Shown piece after piece: positions 33,877 to 45,420 of a DNA stretch of 64,000 nt. The stretch is from Thalassia testudinum. Lineage: Eukaryota; Streptophyta; Magnoliopsida; Alismatales; Hydrocharitaceae. How positions within the stretch are numbered: position 1 is the first letter of the stretch; each line of letters starts with the position of its first letter. Where the stretch lies: the NCBI GenBank assembly GCA_037157565.1, contig JAZHRO010000002.1:36166501-36230500 (forward strand). Direction: 5' to 3'. The position numbers were made by a program, and so were the translations under genes. A model generated the notes under the pieces. It saw only the letters and a program-made list of their open reading frames with translations, made no database searches and was not told where the DNA came from.

Positions 33877-36415
33877 GCATCAACAAAAGAGTCGTTGCTC
33901 TGCAAAGCATCTGATCGTCGGGAGTAAGAGCCCCTCCGATGCCTACTATGGTCCTCATAAGCGAGAGCTTTTACGGTGGTCGTAACCACCTGCAGTCCCA
34001 CTCACGGCCTTCCTCCCTTCAGAGGAGCCCAGTTGGGGCACAACGTCTACACTCCTTGGTGACCTCGGCTCGTTGCCTGAGGTCCCCCCAAGCTAGACCC
34101 TCCTTCCCAGAGGCATGGCCTGGTCAAGAGGAACCGGGAGCCAAGTCCTGCGATCCCAGATACACGCTCATGCGCATGCCACCTGCCCACGTGGGAACGA
34201 AGGAATGGAGGTCCCCCATTGGAGGTGCTTGGAATGCCAAGGCCCAGCACAAAAGAACAGTGGGCCCTACCTCATGCATCACTCCCCGAGGACAATCCTC
34301 GAGGTAAGCTAACGCTAGGCCATCCCAAGGGAAGTTCCCACCGGGCTCCTCTAGTACGCCTGCCCAGCAAGGGCCCACATGCGGATCGTTCCCTGGCCAG
34401 CAGGACAACCCCCCTGAGGGTGTAAAGAGCGGGTTTCGGGGGTGCTTCATCAAGCACTTAGGGACCGGGGGCAACCCCAAGAGGCTATCGAGAGTTGAGC
34501 AGCCGTGGATTGAGCCCACTCACTCCTACCCGATTTGGCTCGAGGCTCAACACCACGACGAGGGAAGCCCTGTGGCGTGGCAAACACATGGTGCCCTGAG
34601 CTGGTTTGTCTACCTTGCAAATGCGAGCACAATGCCCTTAGCCACACGCCCAGATACCCAACAAGGAGTCGTGGAGCGAGGTGACTCCCCTTGTGGATCA
34701 CCCAAAGGACGTGGTGTCGATGACGGTTGTTGCTAAAGGCAGGTATGCCTTTGGGTAGGTGGGCCCTGACGCTTGTCTGTGGAAGAGGCTTCGTCCACCA
34801 GTAAAGAGCGGAAGGTACCAGGCAATGAAGTTCCACATTTAAGAAGGAACACACTCCTTTGGCTATACGCCAAGCAGACATGCCTAGGGTGGATTAGTCC
34901 ATAGAGGATCGCTCTCGCGTGGGCCAATAGGGTTCCTTAGCGAATGCACCCCCATGACCATAAGTTAGATGGGCGTGCTCAAAGGAGGACAAGCCTTGGA
35001 CTAAGGTTTGCTGCCCTCAGGACCTGTGAGGCAAAGGAACGGAAGGCCCGTAGAGGGACCCCAGCAGCTGTAGATAGCTGTTGCTGCCTTCGCTACAAGC
35101 TAAGAGCTAGGCAGGTCAAGGTACCGTTCAAGTGAACAGGCGGTGTCACCCGGGTCCCTCGTCAGATCGGCATCGCCACCTAAACACTAGAGTAACTCTA
35201 GCACTGCTTGAGGTCCTATCCTCCTATCTCTTGAGCTCATCAGCGCAAGTGTTAAAGGGACCTCGAATCAACTCACCCTAGGAAATCGAGCTAACCCTTC
35301 CGAGTTGGCTCTCCCTAGATCCCTTCCCTCGACCTTCATTCGGGCGAGGGGGTACGACCAAGCCTCCCCGCATGTCTCGGCAAAGCATTTTAGGCTTCCT
35401 TCGGCAAAAGAATCCCTTATCAGGGCAGCTCCAAGCCCCTTGGAAAGGGCGCTCCCCTGGTCACTAACTAAGCGGGAGTCTCTACCACGATGCCCACGGG
35501 TAACCAAGGACCTTACCTTTGGCCCCCTGGACATGTCAACATGAAAGCCGAAGGCGACCTCCAGGAGCGGCGCCATCTGAGATGGGTCAACAACCCGTGC
35601 AGCCTCTGATGGCAATGCCTGCAACACTTTAGGACGCTCAGGCTAAGCTGCCTTCCAAGCCACCCCTTCTGGGTCGGTGCACACTTGGCGCATTCCTCGC
35701 TCCGATGGGAGTGCCTTCCTCTCCTCCCGTTGGTCATTTCGATCAAAGCCCTTCGGCAGCCAAGAGAAGAGGAGAGAGAAAGTAAGGGCCTGACCCTCTG
35801 ACGTTCCAACTTAGATGGGGATGAACACCTTAATCGGGTTGCCATTCCTAAGGCGGCCAGGCTAACAGTAGAATCAGGCGGCTTGGCCAGCTGCCCACCG
35901 GTACATGCCTGTCGCCAAGGATCTTTTGTCGCATACCCAACTCCCTTAGAAGGAGCTCCTGACGGGGAGTAGCTGAGACCCGACGTAATTCCCCAGTGTT
36001 GACGCGAGGCGATTGAAGAAGCTCTCTTGAAGAAGAAGGGGAACCAAGTCCATGCAATCTAGTAAGGGGCTAACCCAGCTCATCTGCAAAGCAACTTTGA
36101 TCATAGGTTGACTCATCAATCACGGCTTCCCTTGCCTCCTCTTCGTTCCTCACGACGCCAACAAGGCTCGTCGAGGTCAGGGGAAACCCCACTCCCTCCA
36201 AGGGTCCAGGGGCGATAACCTCCGGAGGAGCTAATGTGCCCAAAAAGTAGCCCAATGAGGCTGTCAGGGATCGTGGCACCCTCCGAAGTCCCTACAAAGG
36301 CGAGCTCACCCCGTAAGGGTGGCTAATGCTAGATACCCCCAGTGTACATGGTATCTGCTGTGTAGGGAGTGACCTCGAGAGTCACCGGACTTGGCATTCG
36401 AGGCCCCCACCTTAC
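33877..36415 (+). mobile_element. GC-rich internal region of element L without recognisable proteins
   Basis: Several ORFs of 110-143 codons occur here, mainly on the minus strand (34124-34519, 34450-34881, 35268-35627, 35513-35845). They overlap, lack motifs I know, and look like composition effects of GC-rich sequence. No gag zinc knuckle, protease or reverse transcriptase block is seen. With a PBS at the left and about 2.5 kb of non-coding interior, a non-autonomous large retrotransposon derivative is the simplest reading; it is cut at 36416 by LTR A'. Not a gene call. Confidence 0.4.
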
Positions 36416-36851
36416 TGATAAACGCCAGTTTATCATCATCCTTTGCATCCATTCACATCTAGTTCCTAAGATTTTGTCAACTGCATTTCTTTATATCATT
36501 ACATTTAGCATGCATGTGGATTTAGGGTTTAGAGCATACATTAGCATTTATTTCACATTATCTCATGTAGTTTCCATTTGATTGCTAAGGATGAATGCAT
36601 TGGAAATCAGAGAAACCCTAGCAGTATGGAAGACACTTGTTACATTTGTGAAGACAAAAGCTCTAGTAGTTGGACCCCCGCTCAACTCAGCTGGATCCAA
36701 CTCAAATCTAGCTCCTACCCTACTCCCTCTCCACCTTAATGGCTGTGCACCTACATTAAAATCACCAACCATTGGTCCCTAAAATACACTCCTTGGCACC
36801 CTTTCACATGGCACCAAGGAAGCTTCCTAACCACCCTCCTTGGCACCCTAT
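36416..36851 (+). mobile_element. LTR A', first part
   Basis: It starts TGATAAACGCCAGTTTATCA, the terminal hairpin of the A family. The sequence CCTTGGCACCCTAT ends at the insertion point of DB1 and continues at 39658 with CACATGGTGCCAAGG. This LTR is split into three pieces (36416-36851, 39658-39779, 44918-about 45420). Summed, they give about 1.06 kb, much shorter than A4, because the AGCT block is lacking. Confidence 0.75.
36847..36851. repeat. Target site duplication of DB1, left copy
   Basis: CCTAT here is repeated exactly at 39653-39657, directly outside DB1. Confidence 0.9.
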
Positions 36852-39652
36852 TGTTTACGTGGCTAGATCGTGTTTTAAAAGATATCTTGTTGTAATATAG
36901 ATGAACTCTTCGTGAAAACAAATAATAATTTATAACTCAAAAATCAAAGTATCCGAGGTCGAACACAGGGAGCAATTGGATATCTCAAAACTTAAGAACA
37001 CAACTTTCAATAAAAAGCAATAACTAATTCAACCAAAATTGAAGAGTAATGTTATAGAGAAAGCGCTCAAAAAGAATTGGACGTCTGATACAATATTAGA
37101 CGTCTTAAAAATTCTGACTATAGTGCTTTGAATTGTTGGCCTTCTGTGTCTTTTCTTCTTTCGCTTTGCTCTGCGACTATACTTCTTTTGGCTTCTTCTT
37201 CTTCTCTTCTTTGGCCCTTGCTTTCTCTCTTCTTTCTCTTCCTGCAGCTAAGTCCCAGCCTCTCTTCTTTTCTTCTTCAGCTACCTTCCTCTTCTTCTCT
37301 TGGTCTGCCCCTCCTCTGCTACGGTGCAGCTCTTTTCTTCTTCAGCTTCTTCCTTCCTTGCTAAGTCCTTTAGCTGCTTCCTTCTTCCTTTTCTTCTCTT
37401 GCTACGCCTCTTCCTTCCTTGCTAAGTCCTTCAGCTGCTTCCTTCTTCCTTTTCTTCTCTTGCTGCGCCTCTTCCTTCCTTAGCTTCTTCTTCCTGCACA
37501 ATCACCACGGAGCAAAACCTACCCCCTACCCTCCCCACGTCTCTCTCTCTATTTCTCTCTTCGGTACGCTCTCTCAGAGCCGGGTAATCGGGTCGGGTGC
37601 GCGCCCGGGTCCAGGCGCACCAGTGTGGGTGTGGTGCGCAAGGAGTGCTAGATTAGGTAGTTGGGTCGGGTGCCAGGTCTGTGTGGGAATGTCACGGACG
37701 AGGCATGAGGGGGCGAGGGACCTCACCCCTGTGTATTGGAGGCGATGAGAAGAAACCACAAAAATAATTTAAGGCACTCACCGCTCTCTTGCATTTACGA
37801 GGTGGGACTAAATGTCCCACTCGCTTCTACGCGCGCATCCGTAGGAGGATATCTTCGCGCAATTGATGCAGCTGCAGGTCCCACAGCGACTGATACCAGA
37901 TTGGATTTGCTCGTGTACTCAACCCGCGTAGCCTGGGGTCCTAAAACCTAGAGAGCGTGGCCTGAAACTCGGAAGCAAGCAAACTTGTATGCTTGCTAAT
38001 GGCGGACGGGGACTCTTCCCTGCATGACACAAGAATAGCCTTGTGGCTCTACCAGACAACAGGAGAACCTTTGCCGTATCATGGCGAAGGTGAGGCGGGG
38101 GTCGATGTGGCTTAGAACAGCCTAGGCGTGTGTGCCTAGGTCGATCTAAGTCCGTGTGAGTGGGTTTATTCGGGGAAAGCGTGGAGCGAGTGTGGAGCTC
38201 AGTGAGTGGGTGGAAAGTGATCAGTGGTCGATGGCGGAGGTGAAAAGGTTGGTGGCAAGATGTGTGGAGGTACGGAGTGATGGATGTGTCTCGCCGGAGG
38301 TCGGCCGGAGATGGGGAAGATGAGGGTGGACAATGGCAGTCGAGGGGTGATTTGTGAAATAGAATGAGGGAAAATAGAGAGTAGGAGAAGAGGAGCTTAT
38401 CTGGGGTACTTGGAGCGAAGGTGAGGTAGAGGAGATGAATGACGTGTCTATGCCATCATCGTAGAAGACGGCTCTAAGGGGGAGATAATAGCGACGAGGA
38501 GGAGGACAGGGAGGCATTCACTGGTGCGGCGCAATGCGGAAGAACGAGGCAAAGCGAACCCTGCTGCGGGTATGGCAGCAGAGCGACGAGAGGGGGGAGG
38601 AAGAGTCACCAGAGCTTGTGGGCTACTTGGCCAGAGAGGGGAAAGAGGAATTCTGGGGGATTCTTCGGCCAAATCAAGCTTAAGGGATTCGCAGAGGACC
38701 GGGGATCCTTTCATAGTCGCTGGTCGGGCTTCTGGTGCTTGGAGGGCAAGCCTTCTAATGCAAACTCCTCACCGAAGAAGGAAGGTATTTATGATACCCA
38801 AATATCTCGAGCGTTCGCACGAGAGATTGGGTGCAAAATTGATCTGGAGATCGCATTCAAATGATGGAGAAATCCTCAGAGAATCTCCCTTCCAAATCTG
38901 GGAGATCTCTGAGGATTCGAGGAGATATCAGCCTTGAATCCTCACCGGAGTGGGATTCCTCTACTGTAATGGAGGAGGGACCTGGTTGCAAAGGTGGCAA
39001 GGAAGATAGGGGGCTCTGCGTAAGGGTTTTTTCAAAAGTTAGGGGCCAGGATGTGAATGGGTGGACCATTTCGCAAAGTTGGTTAAGATGACCTTCCCTT
39101 AAGCCCAAGTTTTGGTATAAACCTAATTTTGACCTAAGGAATCCAATGATGAATTTGGATTTTAGGTTTGACCATGTTTGATTGGACATTTTGCATAAAA
39201 ACCCAAATTAGGTTAAATACTGAGCTAGGACCCCAATCTAGGTCAAAATAGGTTTCAAAGGCCAATGTGAAGGTTCTAAACCCTAAGGGATATTTGTCCA
39301 TTAATTTTAGAGGGTTTATTTTATTTTTATACTGACTAGAACCTGGTTGAATTAAGCGTGTCTATTTTAGGGTTATAGAATGTCATTTAATTCTTGGATT
39401 TCACAATAACCCATTTCTGACTAAACCAACCCACTCTTTATCATATTCATACCATTTGACCTATGTTTTGCCTATGAGAAATCCCGTTTATGTACTGGAG
39501 TGGTGAAATTACAATTTTTACCCTTTAGTTCATGTTTCCTTCTTAGAACAATAAACCCTTGACTTAAGTCTTCCTTGAGGTTATGTAGGAGCTTTTGTTT
39601 ACTTTCTCAGGTCAAAATGAGCTAGTTAGGGCTCATGATGAGGCTCTCATCA
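36852..39652 (-). mobile_element. Solo LTR DB1 (2801 bp)
   Basis: The plus strand begins TGTTTACGTGGC and ends GGCTCTCATCA, with CCTAT on both sides. Read on the minus strand it starts TGATGAGAGCCTCATCATGA, a terminal hairpin. Near the other end it carries the GGTCGAACACAGGG box common at the 3' end of Athila-type LTRs, and one AGACGTCT palindrome at 37099. A long pyrimidine tract (about 37130-37500) produces the Leu/Phe/Ser-rich ORFs there, which are not genes. It is a solo LTR inserted in A'. Confidence 0.88.
37130..37500. repeat. Pyrimidine-rich tract in DB1
   Basis: About 370 bp are mostly CTT/TCT units, including two nearly identical copies of a CTTTTCTTCTCTTGCT segment near 37390 and 37450. 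The same tract is seen as purine-rich sequence in DB2 (about 44300-44500) and as pyrimidine in DB3 (about 45860-46000). Confidence 0.85.
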
Positions 39653-39657
39653 CCTAT

Positions 39658-39779
39658 CACATGGTGCCAAGGAAACTTCCTAACCACCATCCAAGCCACC
39701 CTCCTTGGAACCCTTTCACATGGTGCCAAGGAAGCTTCCGAATCGCCATCCATACTAGCCTATAAAAAGACCCCTCATC
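39658..39779 (+). mobile_element. LTR A', second part with TATA box
   Basis: This continues A' after DB1 and contains CTATAAAAAGACCC (39760-39773), equivalent to the TATA region of A4 near 59495. It ends with CCTCATC where DB2 is inserted. TCATC (39775-39779) is probably the left duplication of DB2; the right copy is CCATC (44913-44917), with one mismatch. Confidence 0.75.
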
Positions 39780-40716
39780 TGATGGGAACACCATCATGAG
39801 CCATAACTAGCTTAATTAAGTCATTATCAAGGAATAACTGCTCCTACATAACCTCCAGAGAGCCCTAATTCATTGCATGATCATTCTGAGAGAAAGATAA
39901 GAAAACAGGGTTAACACTGTAATTTTACCATCGTATCTTGAATGCAAAACAACCATGGGTTTTCCCAGGGGGTAATTAAGGGTTAAATGGTCTTAAAAGT
40001 CTAACAAGTGGGTTAATACAGATAGAAATGGGTTTTCGCGTGTTTTGAGAATTAAAAGACTTCTAAAACCCTAAAAATAGACCCGCTTAATTAACTGAGG
40101 CTATAGTTAGGATAAAATTCACCTAAACCCTCTAAAATTTATAGAAAAATATTATCTAGGTTTTGGTACCTTCAATTTGACCATCAGAACCTGTCTTAAC
40201 CCAAAACAGTCCTAGACAGACATTTGCCATAATTTGGATTTTTGCATAAATTACCTAGTCAAAAGAGGTCCAAACCTAAATCTAACTTCACCATTGTATT
40301 TCTTGTGTTCAAATTAGGTTTGTATCAAAACTTGGGTCCAATCTGAGATTATGTTGACCAAGTTTTCATTTTGGTCCAGTCAGACTCTTTCTATCTCATT
40401 CAGACCTTTAACTTTTGAATTTCTTACAAATAGTCCCCCAACTTCTTTATATTCTTCACATAAAGGTCCCTACCACCATGAATCCTATTCCTACAACTCC
40501 GACGACCTTTGATTGAAGAGAACTCCTTCTCTGATCAATCAATCCCTTCCAAACTTGGAAGGGAGATTCCTTAAGGAGTCCTCTTTCCATTGAATCCATC
40601 CATAAACCCTAAAACTTTCCCAATCTCTCATGCAAACACATTAGAGATTTGGGTATCTTAAAAACTTTCAAAATTTGGCAACATTTCCTAGCTTGGAAGC
40701 TTGGCTTCCAAGCTCA

Positions 40717-40733
40717 AAACCCCTTCCTGAGCC
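40717..40733. repeat. Left copy of the 17-bp duplication around A3
   Basis: AAACCCCTTCCTGAGCC precedes A3 and is repeated exactly at 43036-43052. With the CA that ends the LTR, the match extends to 19 bp. Confidence 0.9.
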
Positions 40734-43035
40734 TGATAGTGAATTATGCTTGATTTGTAAAAGCGGGTTTTTAACGTCGTTGTAACACGCGAATCTGCTT
40801 TCGCTCTTAAATTTATAATCCTAGATAGGGAAGTATCTAGGGTCGTCCAAGGAGGAAATATGGTTGCAAAATTGATTCTCTTGCTAGGAATGTAAATCTC
40901 AACTTTCTTTTTGGTATTTTTTTCAATATATCATTTTTTTGTTTTTAAGCTAAGGCAACATGCGAACTGATGGCGGGAAAAGTGATTTACACTTCAATTT
41001 AAATACTACTTCTATGTGGCAAGTAGAGCCTCTCCCTAAGCTCACTCTAGGCAAGTGGAGGCCTAGAATAATTAGGGAGAGGGAGTGAAGAATGCTCAAA
41101 ATAAGCTAATAGAAATGCAAACAAGAAATGCAAAGAAGGCAACTAGATAATTGATAAAGTGTTTTACAAAAGGACTAGTAGAGGAAAGCTTGTACTACTA
41201 GAAAAATGCAAATAAGAAAAGAAAACACAAATCCTCTAGATAGATGGTGAAGAAGAGGGCTTCTTGCTCCAAGGTTGGTGGCTCCCAATCTTGAAAAGAG
41301 TCCTTCAACTCCTTCCTTGTAGTGCTCCGCCAAGGTGATGTCCTCCATGGCAAGCCCTAGGGGGGCGTGCCCTAAGTTTCTCTCCAAGGGTGGACGTCCA
41401 CCCTAAGTCCTCCTTTGCCTGGCCGTCCTCCTTGAAGTGGAAGAGTCCTCCTCCTTGGCGTGGCTTAAGTTGAAGAGAGTGGGGAGAAGAAGGCACCAAA
41501 GGGGCTGGTAATGTGCCCCTTTAATCTCCTTCTCTACTCCTTCTTCTTGGCCGTAGGTATAGGTGGTTTAGGTAGAAAAATATACTAAGGGAGGATGCCC
41601 CAAAATGGTGGTAGGTGGTGGCTTTTTATAGAATAGGAAGGGGGCTATGGTGACCTTTGAATTGGATGGCCAAGAAGAGTTGATGGAGGTGGTTGGAGAT
41701 CCCATGGCCAAGGAGAGTTGGCGCCACCTTAAGGGACACCAAGGGGGTAGTTATGGGTGTTGACACCCCTTAGTGTTGGCACCAAAATGGGCTTTCTAGA
41801 AGGCTATTAGGTGGCGCCACCTTAAGGTTCTAGAAGGGGGGTATGTGGATGGCTAGGATGTGTTATATGGGTAGGTGTAGGGTGGATGAAGAGGCTGAAA
41901 GTTGGAGCCAAAATGGGGGTGGTTAGGGGTGGTTTTTGGCGCCAACTTGAAGTGTCTTTTGGTGGAGATAATGGGGTGAAGGGGTGGCTAGGTGGTGGCG
42001 CCAACTTAAGTAGGGTAGCTAGCTTAGGTAGGCTTGAGTTGGTGGAGCTAGCTAGGGTTGATTTTTAAGGTAATGGATGGCCAAGGAGCTGGTTGTTAGC
42101 TAAGCTAAGCTAAGATAAGATAAGCTAAGCTAGCTTAGCTAAAGGTGGAGTAGAGGAGAAGGTAATGGAGCTAGGGTTTGGAGGAAGGAGTTGAGGAGGA
42201 GAAGTCTGGAGCTGGAGCTGGAGCTGGTTGCTGCTGAAGAGGCTGGCATGGGGCTACTCTAGCTGGCTTAGCTTGCTAGTTCTTTGCTAGTTGCTAAGCC
42301 AAGCTAAAGTGAGCTAGCTTCTACCAAAATGAGCTGAGGTGAGCTAGGTCTGGTGCTCCCGGGGAGAATCAAGCTGGTTGAGGCAGCTAAGGTAGCTTAG
42401 CTCAACTGAGTTGAGCTAAGCTGAGTCCCTGGGAGCTAGACTTGAGCTTCCTGAGCTGGGATGAGTTCTTCTTCAGCTGGCTGGAGCTGAGTGTAGCTGG
42501 ATGTAGTTGGATCTGAGCTGGGGTGAACTCCTGTCAACTTAGCTGAGCTAGCTAGAGCTCCCTGTGGACTAGTGGGCGCTGAGATGAGCTAGACTCAGCT
42601 AAGTTGAGCTGGATCTGAGCTGACTTGAGCTAGGGTGAGCTAAGGTGAACTCTCTTGAGCTGCCATCCAGCTGAGATTAGCTGAATGGAGCTGGGATGAG
42701 CTAACCCTAGTTCAAGTAAGCTAGGTTCCAGCTGCGGTGAGCTGGATCAAGCTGAAGTGAGCTGGATCAAGCTGAGGTGAGCTGGATCAGGCTGAGTTCC
42801 AGCTAGTCTGGGCTTCTCCTTCACCATTTGCCTTCTTGAGTGCTAGGGTTTTAGGGATCTATATATCTGTTCATCCCTAACACTCACAAAACATATTAAA
42901 AAGATAATAAAAAATGCAATGCATGCCTAACCTATTTTATGCCTAAATGCAGCCCAAAAACCCGTTTGCAGAGTAAAATCCTAAGAGGTAGGTTTTTTTT
43001 ATTGCATAAGAATGATGATAAACTGGCATTTATCA
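40734..43035 (-). mobile_element. Solo LTR A3 (2302 bp) inside DB2
   Basis: The plus strand begins TGATAGTGAATTATGC and ends ACTGGCATTTATCA. It matches A4 in reverse and A1 in the same orientation, including the AGCT-rich block. It lies immediately beside the TATA box of DB2. A 20-bp unit (GTGAGCTGGATCAAGCTGAR) is present three times at 42737-42796 but once in A1. It has no internal coding region. The flanking duplication is 17 bp instead of the expected 5. Confidence 0.85.
42737..42796. repeat. 20-bp tandem repeat, three units
   Basis: Units start at 42737, 42757 and 42777, each close to GTGAGCTGGATCAAGCTGAG. A1 has a single copy at the same place (about 28945). Confidence 0.9.
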
Positions 43036-44917
43036 AAACCCCTTCCTGAGCCCTATAAAAGGATCCCCAGGGCACGGTCGTGCTCTTCAGCTAGTTTTAG
43101 GGCCAAAAACCTCTTCTTAACCCTACCTCCGGCCTCCTCCGACCAAACTCCAGTGAGCTTCCTCCCCTGTCGTCCCACGGCCTCCTAACAGCCAACTTGG
43201 GAGCGTCTTCTTCCTCCCTGACTTCCTTCGCCTCTCGACGACCACATCAGAGGTTCCCTGACCCCTTTCTTTGTGGCCGTCCCCCTCCCGGAGGATTCAT
43301 CTTCGCCATGTTCGGCCATCACACCGGCGTGGGTTTTCTACCTCCTTCGACCGTTAGATTAGGTTCTCTAAGTTTCCTCTCCTTCCCTACGTTTGTTTAT
43401 TCTTTTTTTTCCCAAATTCGACCTCTGCTACCGCTGTTCACCCTCATCTTCTCCACCTCCGGCGACCACTTCAGCGAGGACTTCCGCTTGCTACACAACT
43501 TCATCCTCCTTGCCGACAAGTCTTCAACCTCTGCCACTTCTACTCACACAAAAGCCCTAACTCTATTGGGCCGCTCGACCACCCTAGCTAGCTGTCGACC
43601 AACCCACCATTCTCCGCCCAACTCCTTCATCGACCAGCCACCACAGATCACCATCCTCCACTTTTGCTACACTGGCCGTGGTTTGACGAAGCTCCTAAGG
43701 TATTCTAACGTGGCCACGAGGCCCTATTTCATGTTTCAGGTAACAAGTCCTCCTCCACCATTACCGAAGCTTCAAGCAAGGCTTCAAGCTCTCTCCAGGA
43801 TGTAGTTACTCCAGGCGTTTGCTCCAGGCTATGCGGATTTGTCCCACATACGTATCCAGGTTCTCAATTGAAGACTACAGGAGCAGCAACCACACCAATT
43901 GGACGAAGGACTTTGCTACTGCGCTACGCGAAGGAAGGGTGGGACATTTAGTCCCACCTCGAAAACTAACAGATGCCTGCACCTGCATAAATTGGATTTT
44001 TCGCATGAGCTATTTGCCTCAAGTGACACACAGGGGGTGAGGTCCTCGTGCCCTCACGTGCCTCACCCGCGACACCTACACGCAGGTCTGGTGCACCCAA
44101 TTATCCACCTAAGCCTGTCACACCTCACTCACCACCCACGCCGGTGAGCCTGGTCCCGGGTGTGCATGTGCCCGTTTACCCGAATACCCTGACTGTGGCC
44201 TTGGGAGGGTGGATCCTATAGAGAGGAGAGAGAGAGAGCAGGGGCAGGGGAGGGTTTTTCCCTATGCGACAGTTAGCCAATTCTGAGATGGCCGCCCCTT
44301 GTGCATGAAGAGAAAGCAAAGGAGAGAAGAGAAGAGAAGAAGTGAGAAGGCACAACCGCAGAAGAAGGAAAGAAGAAAAAGCAATAGATAGAGAAGAGGA
44401 AGAAGAGAACAGTTGAAGAAGGAAAGTTAAAGAAGAAGAACGGAGAAAAGCAGAAGCAGAGAAGAGAAGAGAAAAGGAAGAAGAAGAAGAATAGTGCTAA
44501 GGAAGAACTGTAGCACTTGTTGGATAAGTCGTCTGATTCAATAACCCAACATCTGATTTGAGGCTTAACATTGTGAAAGCTTGATAATTGATTGAATACT
44601 TGATATATATATTTAGAGAATAATTGGTGATTTAAATCACCATTATTTTAGCTTCTCTACCTTTTTATTGCCTCAAAATACATGAGAATTCATTGAATAT
44701 CTAATGTGATAGATTGGTATTTATTGAATATCATTTTGTGGTTTAAATCCTTGTGCTCATTTACATTATTGAGATTAGTGTGTGAATTCCTAATTGCTCC
44801 CTATTTTCGACCTCGGACTTTTATTCGAGTAATAAATATTATTTATTTTCAAAGCGATTTAGACCTATACTACAACGCAGCTTTTATAAACATTGATCTC
44901 ACTCTGTAAACACCATC

Positions 44918-45420
44918 CTACCATTCAAACCATCCTTGGCAAGCAATAATTCTTCCTATCAAACATCTATAGCCACCATACATCACACAGCCAAGAAAGG
45001 GGAAGGAGAGAAGCAGATTAAGGGAGTAACCTACCCGATCCCTTGGTGCCTTCTTCCTCTTCTCTCTCCTTCCTTGTGCCATGCCAAGGAGCAAGCTTCC
45101 ATCTAGGGAGGACGGCCAGGCAAGAGGAAAGAAGGGTGGAGGATGTCCACCTTTGTGAGGAGCAACTCAAGGAGCTAAAAGGAAGTCTTCTTCAAGTCTG
45201 GGAGCTACCATTCTTGGAGTGAAAGCTACCTCAGCTACTTGGGAGAATTTTCTATCTTTTATTTTGTTGCATTTTAATTCCTGTTAAGCATTCATATACC
45301 TAGGGATTAAGTAAGTGGAGCCTCTGCTTAGTTGAGCTCCCTAGGTACTTTGTAAACATTTCTTATTAATAGCAAAGTGCCTTTCTTCATTCTTGAATTT
45401 TCAATTTCAAATAGCAACTA
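44918..45420 (+). mobile_element. LTR A', third part
   Basis: It continues A' after DB2 with CTACCATTCAAACCATCC TTGG, matching A4 at about 59520-59540, followed by the CCTTGGTGCCTTC segment shared with A4 near 59618. Similarity fades towards 45420, where DB3 begins. No PBS is seen. Confidence 0.6.

Larger units (their letters stand above)
39780..44912 (+). mobile_element. Solo LTR DB2, split by LTR A3
   Basis: It starts TGATGGGAACACCATCATGA (terminal hairpin) and ends CTCTGTAAACA. Removing A3 and one copy of its flanking duplication leaves about 2.8 kb, the same length as DB1, which it matches in opposite orientation. The TATA box CTATAAAAGG is at about 43053-43062, just right of the A3 insertion. 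Near 43737 it carries CAGGTAACA, a good splice donor, also present in C1 and C2. The purine tract (44300-44500) and the TTCGACCTCGG box near 44815 mark its distal end. The 202-codon ORF at 43197 is a GC- and pyrimidine-rich shadow without known motifs. Confidence 0.85.

Noticed and set aside
34124..34881. Two minus-strand ORFs of 131 and 143 codons
   Set aside because: No known domain, overlap in opposite strands, and location inside a degenerate retroelement; kept only as part of the element L description.
37128..37483. Leu/Phe-rich ORFs resembling membrane proteins
   Set aside because: They are translations of a CTT-rich tract in DB1.
43197..43805. A 202-codon ORF, the longest non-pol plus-strand ORF
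   Set aside because: It is in the leader part of LTR DB2, low in complexity, and not conserved in DB1 or DB4.
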